The translations under genes and the position numbers were made by a program. From JABMOW01 sp964409335 (GTDB lineage Bacteria > Fidelibacterota > Marinisomatia > SCGC-AAA003-L08 > JACNLC01), in assembly GCA_964409335.1 (NCBI GenBank), contig CAYPCW010000005.1:1-64000 (forward strand): a stretch of DNA of 64,000 nt, written 5' to 3'. The stretch's first letter is position 1; each line of letters begins with the position of its first letter. Below, in pieces: positions 26,353-34,982 of this stretch. Under the pieces are notes generated by a model. The model saw nothing but the letters and a program-made list of their open reading frames with translations, did no database searches and was not told the DNA's origin.

Positions 26353-27131
26353 ACTTATCTGGACATACGGAGCGGTTTGATCCCTCCAATTACCATCTGA
26401 ACGAACATAGCCGGCATGGATGTTATCTGATCCATGGGTTTACCAGTTCAACTTACGAGGTAAAGGATCTTGCCCGCGCACTTGCGGCTCAGGGGTACCG
26501 GGTTGTCGCAGACAATCTCCCCGGCCACGGCACGACGGTGGAAGATTGCAACCGGGTGAAATATCAGGAGTGGCTATCTCATGTTGAACGGGGTGTTGCA
26601 GAAATGATCCCGGACTGTAGCACCCTCTTTGTGGGCGGCGGCAGTATGGGCGGATTGCTCACGCTCCATCTTGCGACTTTATTCCCACTAACCGGCATTT
26701 TATTGGGTGCGCCATTGCTGACGTTTAATCATCCGTTCAAAACACGGTTTTTAAATCCCTTCGCCTGTTATTTTATGCCGCTGATGTCGAAAAATCAATT
26801 TTATATGAAGTCTGTCCGGCAGACATATCAATACTACGGGTATCATCAATATCCAATGAAGGCGCTTCATCAGCTTTACAAGATGACTCAGCTGATTCGT
26901 CAGCGCCTTAAGCAGATTCGGGTACCGGCGCTGATCCAGTATGCAAAAAACGACGTTACGGTTCCGATTCGAAATGCTGCACTGATCCGGGACAGTATCT
27001 CCTCCGATCACATCCAAATGACGGGATATGAGTTGACGACTCACAACATCTGGGATCATCCTGCGGAGAAGGATCTGATTTTTGCAGAGATCATCCGGTT
27101 CATGGCAGATGTCCGGGGGATACCGGTTTGA
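26349..27131 (+). CDS. Alpha/beta hydrolase, carboxylesterase or monoacylglycerol lipase type
   Basis: A 260-residue alpha/beta hydrolase. The oxyanion-hole region is YLIHGFTSSTYEVKDLA (about residue 28), and LPGHGTTVEDC follows. The nucleophile elbow is GGGSMGGLLTLHLA (Ser near residue 100). Likely acid and base residues are the Asp in YAKNDVTVP and the His in TTHNIWDHP near residue 238. This pattern matches bacterial carboxylesterases and monoacylglycerol lipases of the Est30 type. It has no signal peptide. It overlaps recO (4 bases) and the rhomboid gene (TTGA). Confidence 0.9.
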   Translation: MNLSGHTERFDPSNYHLNEHSRHGCYLIHGFTSSTYEVKDLARALAAQGYRVVADNLPGHGTTVEDCNRVKYQEWLSHVERGVAEMIPDCSTLFVGGGSMGGLLTLHLATLFPLTGILLGAPLLTFNHPFKTRFLNPFACYFMPLMSKNQFYMKSVRQTYQYYGYHQYPMKALHQLYKMTQLIRQRLKQIRVPALIQYAKNDVTVPIRNAALIRDSISSDHIQMTGYELTTHNIWDHPAEKDLIFAEIIRFMADVRGIPV

Positions 27132-27988
27132 GATACCAGTTTACGAGTCCGGGCAGCCGGCAAATGTTCCGTTCCACATTCGGTCAGACTCCGCCAGGGG
27201 TGAAAATGATCGTGATCATCAATGTGATCGTTTTCATCATCGTTGAATTATCCAGCCTGAAAAATTTGTTGTTTCTCAATTTCGGACTGGTACCCTATCT
27301 CACGTGGCACGAGCTGAAAGTATGGCAGCCCTTTACCTATCTTTTCCTGCATGGCGGACCTATGCACTTACTGGTGAACATGTTTGTGCTCTGGATGTTT
27401 GGCAGAGAACTTGAAACCCGGTGGGGACGAGACCGATTTCTGAAATATTATTTTATAACGGGAATCGGTGCCGGCATCGTGACCATGCTGTTTCAGTTAT
27501 ATTCGCCAATCCCGGTGGTGGGCGCCAGCGGGGCAATTTACGGACTATTGCTTGCCTATGGATTAATGTATCCCGACCGGACGGTTTACGTGTATTTTTT
27601 CTTACCAATAAAAATTAAATATTTTGTGGCGATACTGGCAGGTATCTCATTTATCGCATCATTATCACCGGGACAATCGGTAATCAGCCATCTGACCCAT
27701 TTATCGGGAATGGCCATCGGTTTTTTTTATCTGCGGTATGGTCTTTCCATGCATTTACTGAAAACCTTTATATCAAAATTAGATGATCACTATGCAAAGA
27801 TGAGGGGCTTTACTCAAAAACAAAAATCCACTAAACCTCCAAAGGTGGATGACTCACTGTTCAATCGCCGGGTAGATGAAGTACTGGATAAAATGAATGA
27901 AGTCGGGTGGGATAATTTATCGGAAGCCGAGCAGAATATTCTGTACACCGCCAGCAAAAAACAATCACGGAATCATCCCCCGAATTAA
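27128..27988 (+). CDS. Rhomboid-family intramembrane serine protease
   Basis: This 286-residue membrane protein has about six helices. Family marks are FTYLFLHGGPMHLLVNMFVLWMFGRELE, the catalytic serine in GASGAIYGLLLAYG and the catalytic histidine in SHLTHLSGMAIGFFYLRYG. A cytoplasmic C-terminal region of about 80 residues ends in NRRVDEVLDKMNEVGWDNLS, a short helical segment seen in rhomboids of the FCB group. The start is a TTG overlapping the esterase stop (TTGA), with GGGGA 7 bases upstream. An ATG at 27164 is the alternative. Rhomboids cleave transmembrane substrates. The substrate here is unknown. Confidence 0.92.
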   Translation: MRYQFTSPGSRQMFRSTFGQTPPGVKMIVIINVIVFIIVELSSLKNLLFLNFGLVPYLTWHELKVWQPFTYLFLHGGPMHLLVNMFVLWMFGRELETRWGRDRFLKYYFITGIGAGIVTMLFQLYSPIPVVGASGAIYGLLLAYGLMYPDRTVYVYFFLPIKIKYFVAILAGISFIASLSPGQSVISHLTHLSGMAIGFFYLRYGLSMHLLKTFISKLDDHYAKMRGFTQKQKSTKPPKVDDSLFNRRVDEVLDKMNEVGWDNLSEAEQNILYTASKKQSRNHPPN

Positions 27989-28168
27989 GCCAGGATGCTG
28001 CTGTCTTGATCGCGGATTAAACCGATTAAAAAGAATACTCATATCTCATACTTCATAAAACCGGTGAAAAATGATTGATTATCGAACAGATCCCCAGGAA
28101 GTCAGGCAACAGGTCTATTGAAGGTATTGCTCAAAAGGCGCAGGAAATAAAATTTAATTCACGAGAGA

Positions 28169-29557
28169 TCACCCCACAATTAAATTGACCATCATAACGA
28201 TATCCAGTACATTGATATCGCCGTCATTGTTCAGGTCAGCCGCCATTTGTTGATACTCATCCGGGACAATGGATCCGATGACAAAATTCACTGTCATCAC
28301 TATATCCAGCACATTCCAGACACCATCACCATTTACGTCCAATATCTGGTTGCTGTAATGGATTGTATATATGCCTGAATTTGTCCTCCGAAGCCATACG
28401 ATGGGAGGCTGAAACTCCCAATTGGAATTTGGCTGTCCGTCCAGCTGAATTTCGGATATTTCAGCATTTTCAGATAATTCAAATCCAATGGTTATTTCAG
28501 TGGCGACGCCATTGTTCAGCGTCATTATTCCGCCATTGACAATGGAGGGGATGATGATCAGGGAATCTGAATTTAAATATTGCGTGAGAGCAAATTCGCT
28601 GTCGGATATACGTTGCGCCTGAATTCGGATAAACTCTGTCTGGACATCCTGATTAACTGCCCTGCACCAGTACGCCCGGGTAGGTTCATCCAGGTTTACA
28701 TTCACCGAAGCTGGATCACGGACGACCGTAAAATCCGATAACCAGTTGCATACATCCGCATCGTCCAGCACGATGTATCCATGACCGGCGCCCGGATTCG
28801 TTTCTATCCACATATTGGGGTTGTAGCCTAAAAGGAGATTATATAAATCCTCCGCATGGTACCGGTGGGGTTCATCCACGCTGAAATCCAGATATAAAGG
28901 CACGTGCTGAAGGTTGTAGTGCATGCTTCGGGTGGAATCCATGAAAAAGACGGCGCTGTTTCGATGGTATTCGTACGGGGATTCAAGGGGACTGCCACCA
29001 AACCATTGATCCATGGAATTATTTCCGTCCATTTCCCAGTATCGCCGTTCGCAATCCAGAATTCCCGAACCGGATGCTGTGGCTGCAACCATCGGGAGAT
29101 TGGGGTCCAGATGATTATTGGAATATATGGCTCCTGCAGCGCCTCCCATGGATCCTCCAACCAGATAGATGCGGTCTTCATCGATGTTAAAGTGATTGAT
29201 CATCCACAAGATCGCCTGTTGGGTATAATACTGTGCGCCCTGGTGATTGTAGTTATTCGCCGAGCCGCCGAATGGAGCCATCATGATCCAGCCGCGGACA
29301 TTACATTCTTCATCAAACTGAGTGGAATAATTCGAATTCTGTGTGCCGCCCCATTGATGAAATGCCACCAACAACGGAACCTCTGCAATACCGGAATAAT
29401 TTTCCGGGATCTGATACGTAAAGACATCCAGCGTGTCGCCATTTTCAACGACGTAATCTGTAAATATCTCCTGACCGCTAAGCCACTCTCCCAAAAACAG
29501 TGGAATAAAAACAATGAATATGAGCAAAGAAAAAACGCGGTGATGCGAGGATTGCAT
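28169..29557 (-). CDS. Secreted esterase/depolymerase-like protein with dockerin-like tail
   Basis: A 462-residue exported protein. It has a signal peptide (about residues 8-28), then an alpha/beta hydrolase domain resembling polyhydroxybutyrate depolymerases and feruloyl esterases. The domain shows LLVAFHQWGG, the nucleophile elbow YLVGGSMGGAAGAIY (Ser near residue 140) and the likely catalytic His in NPGAGHGYIVLDD. A linker follows. The C-terminus has two calcium-loop repeats of dockerin type I form (DVNGDGVWNVLDIVM and DLNNDGDINVLDIVM). The ATG at 29557 is preceded by AGGAAA at 8 bases. A longer upstream reading has a Cys/Arg-rich non-family leader. Downstream of, and co-oriented with, the other dockerin-tailed gene (11-base gap). 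Confidence 0.85.
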   Translation of the reverse strand: MQSSHHRVFSLLIFIVFIPLFLGEWLSGQEIFTDYVVENGDTLDVFTYQIPENYSGIAEVPLLVAFHQWGGTQNSNYSTQFDEECNVRGWIMMAPFGGSANNYNHQGAQYYTQQAILWMINHFNIDEDRIYLVGGSMGGAAGAIYSNNHLDPNLPMVAATASGSGILDCERRYWEMDGNNSMDQWFGGSPLESPYEYHRNSAVFFMDSTRSMHYNLQHVPLYLDFSVDEPHRYHAEDLYNLLLGYNPNMWIETNPGAGHGYIVLDDADVCNWLSDFTVVRDPASVNVNLDEPTRAYWCRAVNQDVQTEFIRIQAQRISDSEFALTQYLNSDSLIIIPSIVNGGIMTLNNGVATEITIGFELSENAEISEIQLDGQPNSNWEFQPPIVWLRRTNSGIYTIHYSNQILDVNGDGVWNVLDIVMTVNFVIGSIVPDEYQQMAADLNNDGDINVLDIVMMVNLIVG

Positions 29558-29568
29558 AGTAGAATTTC

Positions 29569-31071
29569 CTATCCGTTTAAGATTAAATCCACGATGAATA
29601 CAACGTCCAGAACATCGACACTGCCGTCGGTATTTACATCGAAACAGGGGGTGCTTTCCGTACAATTACCACAAAGTATTTCGGATACCAGTAGCACAAC
29701 GTCCAGGACGTCCACGCTGCCGTCATCGGTGGTGTCACCGGTGGTCAGACAGGTGGCGACCTCACCGACGGTAAATGTAAAGGGATCCTGATCGGTAACC
29801 GCACCATCTGAGAATGAGAAGACCACATTATAAATGCCGTCATCGGGTTGCGGAAGGGAATACGAAAAATCAACCGGATTGTCATACTGGTGCGAAAAAG
29901 GAAGCATCTCCCAGACCGATCCCTGATGGTTGATCTGGTGAATAAACGGTAAATTCGCATCGGGGTCACTGTATGTTGCCGATAACGTGAAAGTTACCGG
30001 GTCATAGTCCACACCTGAAAGCATTGGACCGACATTCCCGGATTGTGAATGATGCTCCATCAACATGAGTCCTGGCGCGGTGCCATCGTGGAACATCATA
30101 TTCTGATTGATGTCCGCTGATGCGGTGAGTCCCATAACGACAAATCCGTTGATATCGCCAGGCCAGTCGCCAAAATCCGGATCCCCGGTAATGATATTTT
30201 TTGCAACAGATAAAAACAATGAATTCCCGCTTACCACATATTCAATGTCTGTAGAAATGTATTCTGCACTGATGATCTCACCGCCCGGCGTTCCCACCAG
30301 CTTCATGAGCCCCGGATGCAGATTTCCAAAAAATCCATTGCCGTATCCCAGCGCATAAATGGACAGTTGTCCGCTATTTAAGTCCTGAACCGGATTCAGA
30401 AATCCCGCACCGTATAAATACCATGGACCAAAAAATTCACCTACAGGAAATCCGCCGGTAACAGTGGTAAGTTCCACATAGAGCCGGTCAGGGCTATAGG
30501 TAACATTCATTCCGGTAAGGTCGAGATATGCTTCACCATTTTCCTGATCTCCCACCGGTTCCTCAGCCAGACTGGCCAGAGCGGAGACGGGGGGGGGGAA
30601 CATCTCTGCGCTATTTTCCGGACACTGGGATAAAACTGCCCGCTCAAATTCATAGTCGTGAGTGGCACGCAGATACCAGTCCAACTGTCCGCTGCCGGTA
30701 TAGGTGAAATCACACTGCCAGGTATTGAAATAAGCGGGTGTACCCAAAAAAAGACAATCTGATGCGGACCAGTTCTGTTGATTGTCACCTGAAAAATAGA
30801 TAGCCGCGGCGGGATTCAGTGTCATGAGTGAATCGGAAAAATCAGCATGTACCCTGACGGATGCTGCCGGGGCAGACGCAAAAAGGTTCTCAAAATATAT
30901 CTGGCCACGAGATACCCGTCGATAGGTCTCTGTCTGCTGAATGATCTTTGAGAACATCGGTTGGTAAATGAGTCTGATCATCGATTCTTCATTCATCTGT
31001 ACCAGGTTGTTTTGTGTAAATCCCGCAGAGGTAAAGAAGAGGAATGCGATAAGACTCGAAATTATTTTCAT
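29569..31071 (-). CDS. Secreted protein of unknown function with dockerin-like tail
   Basis: A 500-residue exported protein with signal peptide KIISSLIAFLFFTSAGFTQ. The mid-region is rich in beta-structure (Gly, Asp, aromatic), which I do not recognise. An Ig-like region follows (GVDYDPVTFTLSATYSDPDA). The C-terminus has two dockerin-like repeats (DTTDDGSVDVLDVVLLVSEI and DVNTDGSVDVLDVVFIVDLI) with a short Cys-containing linker (CGNCTESTPCFD) between them. A run of ten G (C on the coding strand) falls in codons for FPPP. The start at 31071 is chosen because the signal peptide begins there. The two dockerin-tailed genes probably form one transcription unit. Confidence 0.75.
   Translation of the reverse strand: MKIISSLIAFLFFTSAGFTQNNLVQMNEESMIRLIYQPMFSKIIQQTETYRRVSRGQIYFENLFASAPAASVRVHADFSDSLMTLNPAAAIYFSGDNQQNWSASDCLFLGTPAYFNTWQCDFTYTGSGQLDWYLRATHDYEFERAVLSQCPENSAEMFPPPVSALASLAEEPVGDQENGEAYLDLTGMNVTYSPDRLYVELTTVTGGFPVGEFFGPWYLYGAGFLNPVQDLNSGQLSIYALGYGNGFFGNLHPGLMKLVGTPGGEIISAEYISTDIEYVVSGNSLFLSVAKNIITGDPDFGDWPGDINGFVVMGLTASADINQNMMFHDGTAPGLMLMEHHSQSGNVGPMLSGVDYDPVTFTLSATYSDPDANLPFIHQINHQGSVWEMLPFSHQYDNPVDFSYSLPQPDDGIYNVVFSFSDGAVTDQDPFTFTVGEVATCLTTGDTTDDGSVDVLDVVLLVSEILCGNCTESTPCFDVNTDGSVDVLDVVFIVDLILNG
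30589..30598. repeat. 10-base G/C homopolymer inside a coding region
   Basis: Ten consecutive G (C on the coding strand) encode part of the Phe-Pro-Pro-Pro stretch of the secreted dockerin-tailed protein. A change in length by one base would truncate the protein before its dockerin repeats. Confidence 0.85.
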
Positions 31072-31429
31072 GTTTTTACCCTGATTATGGAATTGAAAGT
31101 TACAGAAATTCATCATGATAATAACCGGAGAAAATGTTAATGTGCAAATTGCGCATTGACTCAAAATAAATGTAACGATGAGCCCAATAAAAAGGGTTGT
31201 TTCATCATAATTTAGTGTTATCCCTATTTGAGGGGCATGAAAATGAACAATATTCCAAAAAATTCAAAATGATATTCAGAGCTTATTTAAGTTCAGAGTT
31301 TACATAATTTAATGTATAAAGGGGGATTCGCTTTTCCTTATTTGTGGTTGGGTGATTATGATTTTAATCTGCATTATGAACAAGAGTAAATTTGAAGGCT
31401 ATAAATAACAATAATTCAATTTGGAAAAA
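31072..31429. other. Divergent intergenic region
   Basis: About 360 AT-rich bases lie between the two divergent units (dockerin-tailed genes on minus, CBS/cysteine synthase on plus). No ORF with family resemblance is present. One promoter-like pair on the minus strand is listed separately. There is no T-box, SAM or cysteine-related riboswitch structure that I can recognise. Confidence 0.5.
31119..31147 (-). promoter_or_regulatory. Possible promoter for the dockerin-tailed operon
   Basis: On the minus strand TTGCAC is followed after 17 bases by TTATTA, about 45 bases before the ATG at 31071. The match to a sigma-70 consensus is partial, and the preferred promoter form of this lineage is unknown. 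Confidence 0.25.
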
Positions 31430-32383
31430 ATGATTTACCAAAATATTTTAGAAACTATCGGAAAAACACCGGTTGTAAAACTCAATCGGATCGGCGCTGA
31501 TCTCTCATGTCAATTATTTGCAAAATGCGAATTTTTAAATGCCGGTGGATCCGTTAAGGACCGCATCGGGGTTTTTATGCTGGAAGAAGCGGAGAAATCC
31601 GGTCGTATCAAACCCGGCGACACTCTTATCGAACCTACATCAGGAAATACCGGGATCGGGCTTGCACTTTCCGCTGCTGTGAAAGGGTATAGGATGATCA
31701 TCACCATGCCGGAAAAAATGAGTCGTGAGAAACAGGTAGTGCTGGAGGCATTGGGAGCTGAAATTGTTCGCACGCCCACAGAAGCAGCCTGGGATTCCCC
31801 TGAAAGCCATATTGGCGTTGCGAAAAAATTGAAAACAGAAATTCCAAACGCCCATATTTTAGATCAATATGGCAATCCAAACAATCCAGACGCCCATTAT
31901 AAATTTACCGCCAAAGAAATATTGGATGACTTTGGGTCAGATCTAGATATGATCGTCATGAGCGTCGGGACCGGAGGCACCATCACTGGCGTCGCCCGAC
32001 GGCTGAAAGAAGTCAATCCCAATATTATCGTCGTTGGCGTTGATCCATTTGGTTCCATTCTTGGTGGCGGCGACGAAATTTTTTCATATCTTGTTGAAGG
32101 GATCGGATACGATTTCTTCCCCGAAGTTCTGGATAATTCGCTTGTAGATGAATATGTGAAGGTCAACGATAAAGATTCATTTCTCACGGCTCGACGTCTG
32201 ATCCGGGAAGAAGGACTTTTGGTGGGGGGATCATCCGGTTCGACGGTCTGGGGAGCCCTGAAGGTCGCATCCCGTCTTGAGCCAGGTCAAAAGTGTTTGG
32301 TGATTCTACCGGATTCGATCCGGAATTACCTTTCCAAATTTGTAGATGACGACTGGATGAAATCCCATGATTTTCTGGATTAA
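31430..32383 (+). CDS. Cystathionine beta-synthase / cysteine synthase family enzyme
   Basis: A 317-residue fold-type II PLP enzyme. The PLP lysine is in NAGGSVKDRIG (near residue 42). The phosphate-binding loops are PTSGNTGIGLALSAA and GTGGTITGVARRLKE, and the substrate loop near the end is GLLVGGSSGSTVWGAL. The EGIGYDFFPEVLD segment is closer to cystathionine beta-synthases than to CysK, but the C-terminal CBS pair is absent. It makes cysteine or cystathionine from O-activated serine or serine and a thiol. Which substrate is used cannot be read here. The ATG at 31430 is chosen since GGA lies 5 bases upstream. A TTG three codons earlier is possible. Confidence 0.9.
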   Translation: MIYQNILETIGKTPVVKLNRIGADLSCQLFAKCEFLNAGGSVKDRIGVFMLEEAEKSGRIKPGDTLIEPTSGNTGIGLALSAAVKGYRMIITMPEKMSREKQVVLEALGAEIVRTPTEAAWDSPESHIGVAKKLKTEIPNAHILDQYGNPNNPDAHYKFTAKEILDDFGSDLDMIVMSVGTGGTITGVARRLKEVNPNIIVVGVDPFGSILGGGDEIFSYLVEGIGYDFFPEVLDNSLVDEYVKVNDKDSFLTARRLIREEGLLVGGSSGSTVWGALKVASRLEPGQKCLVILPDSIRNYLSKFVDDDWMKSHDFLD

Positions 32384-32407
32384 TTAATCTATTACCTACC
32401 GGGATCC

Positions 32408-33793
32408 ATGGCACGTCGAGATATTATAGTCGATCAGGAAATTCAGGGTATTCTCGATGAAATACGTGAATTATACAAGCAAAACGCCAGGATTGCCCTC
32501 TATAAACTTATCAACAACACGCACCCGGCGGTCATGTCTGATGTGTTCAGGCACCTGACCGGTACCGAACGTAAAGATATCTTTTTGTATATCCAGCGCA
32601 TGAAGGGCTTAAAGTATTTCCTTCCTGAACTGGATGATAATATTATTGAAGAATTATTCAAGTCTACCAGCCCACGGGAAACGGCGAAACTACTTCATGA
32701 TATGCCCGCGGAAGATATCGTTAATATTTTAGGACTGCTCCCGGAATCATTATCTCGTGATATTCAAAACTACCTTGAGAAAGACGAACGAGAAGAAGTG
32801 CGTGAGATTTTGCAGTATCCTGAAGAATCTGCCGGGCGGATCATGTCCACCCAATTTATCGCGTTTGAAGAAAATTTAATTATCAAAGAGGTCATTCGTC
32901 AATTTCAGGAAATTGATGAAGACGCTGAAGCACCGTATTACATTTATATTGTGAATTTGTCTCACCAGATGGTTGGCGTTCTGTCGCTGCGACAATTATT
33001 ATTATATCCTCAAAAGACCGTGCTTTCAAGCGTCATGCGCCGGGATTTTATCGCTGTATCCCCAGAAACCGATCAGGAGGAAGTAGCCGGGATAGTTTCA
33101 CAATACAATTATCTCGCGGTACCGGTGGTGGACGACCAAGGCGAGCTTGTCGGCGTGGTTACCGTAGAGGATGTTCTGGACATTATTCGTGAAGAAGCGA
33201 CCGAGGATATTCTGAAAATGGCGGGGGCCGGCGACGACCGGGAAATACTCCATCGATCCGTTTTTGAAAATGCAAAATCCCGGTTTCCATGGCTGCTGGC
33301 CAGTTGGCTCGGTGGAATTGTCGTTCTAACCGTAATTGGTTCATTTCATACGTTAATTGAAAAAACCGTTGTCCTTGCAGGGTTCATCCCTATTATTCTC
33401 GGTATGGGGGGAAATGTGGGTACCCAAACCACCACCATCATCGTCCGGGGTATTGCAACGGATCGAATTAATCTCAAAAAAGTTTCAAAGGTAATTTTTA
33501 AAGAAGTCCTCGTGGGAATGTTGCTCGGGATTATTTATGGTGTCTTTTTGGGTATACTGGCTTTTTTCAAATATTCTGCTTTTACTTCACCAATACGGTT
33601 AAGTTTGATTGTTGGATTGTCTATTTTTTGTTCCATGTCTATCGCCAGTACCATTGGTTCTTTTTTACCTATTTTTCTCTATAAATTAAACGTGGACCCG
33701 GCCATTGCTACGGGACCTTTTGTAACAACCTCAACAGATATGATGGGTGTATTGTCATACTTCACCATTGCCAGCTTACTACTTCATATATAG
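32408..33793 (+). CDS. mgtE: Magnesium transporter MgtE
   Basis: A 461-residue protein with the full MgtE layout. The cytoplasmic N domain is at about 10-135 (LLHDMPAEDIVNILGLL, EESAGRIM). A pair of CBS domains occupies about 140-265 (YIYIVNLSHQMVGVLSLRQL, VVDDQGELVGVVTVEDVL). Five membrane helices run from about 290, with the signature ILGMGGNVGTQTTTIIVRG and the late pore-region Asp in TTSTDMMGVL. Intracellular Mg2+ closes the channel via the N and CBS domains. It lies 24 bases after the PLP enzyme gene, probably in the same transcript. Confidence 0.96.
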   Translation: MARRDIIVDQEIQGILDEIRELYKQNARIALYKLINNTHPAVMSDVFRHLTGTERKDIFLYIQRMKGLKYFLPELDDNIIEELFKSTSPRETAKLLHDMPAEDIVNILGLLPESLSRDIQNYLEKDEREEVREILQYPEESAGRIMSTQFIAFEENLIIKEVIRQFQEIDEDAEAPYYIYIVNLSHQMVGVLSLRQLLLYPQKTVLSSVMRRDFIAVSPETDQEEVAGIVSQYNYLAVPVVDDQGELVGVVTVEDVLDIIREEATEDILKMAGAGDDREILHRSVFENAKSRFPWLLASWLGGIVVLTVIGSFHTLIEKTVVLAGFIPIILGMGGNVGTQTTTIIVRGIATDRINLKKVSKVIFKEVLVGMLLGIIYGVFLGILAFFKYSAFTSPIRLSLIVGLSIFCSMSIASTIGSFLPIFLYKLNVDPAIATGPFVTTSTDMMGVLSYFTIASLLLHI

Positions 33794-33863
33794 ATCTATG
33801 AACACAGGTTAGTCATGGTTCTGTTATTTCATTAATTCGTGAAAATCCGGTTCACATTCCACA

Positions 33864-34982
33864 ATGATTCTAAACGTTTTTCTAGTTATATTTTTATTAT
33901 ATGTTGTATCCGTCTTTTATTTTATTTTCGGAAATCTGATAAAATCTGTACCCGTTAATAAGACAGTTGATGATTCTGTGTCCGTCATCGTCGCGGTTCG
34001 TAACGGAGAACGTTCTCTCCCGGAACTATTAAACATCCTGTCAAATCAAATCTATGATGGTTCGCTGGAATTTATTATCGTTGACGATGAATCTATGGAC
34101 AGGACAAAGGATATTATCCTGTACTATGCCAATCGTGATCAGCGAATCAAATATGTATCATCTTCTGAATCCCCGTCAGTGGGACTCCGGCATAAAAAAC
34201 GCGCATTGGATGCCGGAATTTATGCTTCTAAAGGTGATATTTTATTGTTCACTGATGTTGACTGCAGAATGGGCAAATACTGGGTCCGGTCCATGGCATC
34301 CCATTTTATGGGATCTGTCGATTATGTGGTGGGCTTCACCCATACCAACCCGGTGAAATCATGGGTCTCCAGATTCCAGGCGGTTGATCTTTATATTTTG
34401 ATGGCATCTACGAGAGGAACCACACAATGGGGATTCCCGCTGGCAAGTACAGGGCAAAATCAGGCATTTCGGCGCCATAGTTTTGACCGTATGGGTGGAT
34501 ATTCATTGCTGAGAGGTTTTTTACAGGGTGACGATTCTCTCTTTCTGCAAATTGCCCGAAAACACGCGGGGTCCGTAGTGGCATTCGCTTCAGAACCCAA
34601 CGCTTTCGTTACCGGACGAACGGAAAACGCCTGGAACCCATTTATCCGGCAGCGGATAAGATGGTCGGGCGATACCCTGCTCATGTGGAAATTTAATCGG
34701 TTGTTCTTCATTTATCTTTTCGTAGTTTATCTTACAAATTGGGGATTGTTCATCTCTCTATTAGGGATTTTCCCACTCAAGATAACAATTTGGATTTGGA
34801 TTATTAAATTTATATGTGAATATGTGCTTTTTCTCTCGGTCAGATTTCTGTTCAATTCAAGATTACCGCTTGTTTCATTTATCTTTTGGTTTTTTGTCAA
34901 TATACTATATACCGTCTTTATGGGGACCATGAGCATATTCAGTTCCCGTTTTTCCTGGCACGGTCGGGCTTTACAGAATTGA
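33864..34982 (+). CDS. GT2 family membrane glycosyltransferase (first of pair)
   Basis: The protein has 372 residues: an N-terminal TM helix (about 2-24), a GT-A domain and about three C-terminal TM helices. Active-site marks are SVIVAVRNGE, IIVDDESMDRT, the DxD motif in LFTDVDC, GDDSLF, and the acceptor-side motif RQRIRWSGD. The layout is that of processive or lipid-acceptor GT2 enzymes related to CrtQ and ceramide glucosyltransferase. The acceptor is unknown. Its stop overlaps the TTG start of the next GT2 gene (TTGA), and the two proteins look like diverged paralogues. It lies 70 bases after mgtE. Confidence 0.9.
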   Translation: MILNVFLVIFLLYVVSVFYFIFGNLIKSVPVNKTVDDSVSVIVAVRNGERSLPELLNILSNQIYDGSLEFIIVDDESMDRTKDIILYYANRDQRIKYVSSSESPSVGLRHKKRALDAGIYASKGDILLFTDVDCRMGKYWVRSMASHFMGSVDYVVGFTHTNPVKSWVSRFQAVDLYILMASTRGTTQWGFPLASTGQNQAFRRHSFDRMGGYSLLRGFLQGDDSLFLQIARKHAGSVVAFASEPNAFVTGRTENAWNPFIRQRIRWSGDTLLMWKFNRLFFIYLFVVYLTNWGLFISLLGIFPLKITIWIWIIKFICEYVLFLSVRFLFNSRLPLVSFIFWFFVNILYTVFMGTMSIFSSRFSWHGRALQN

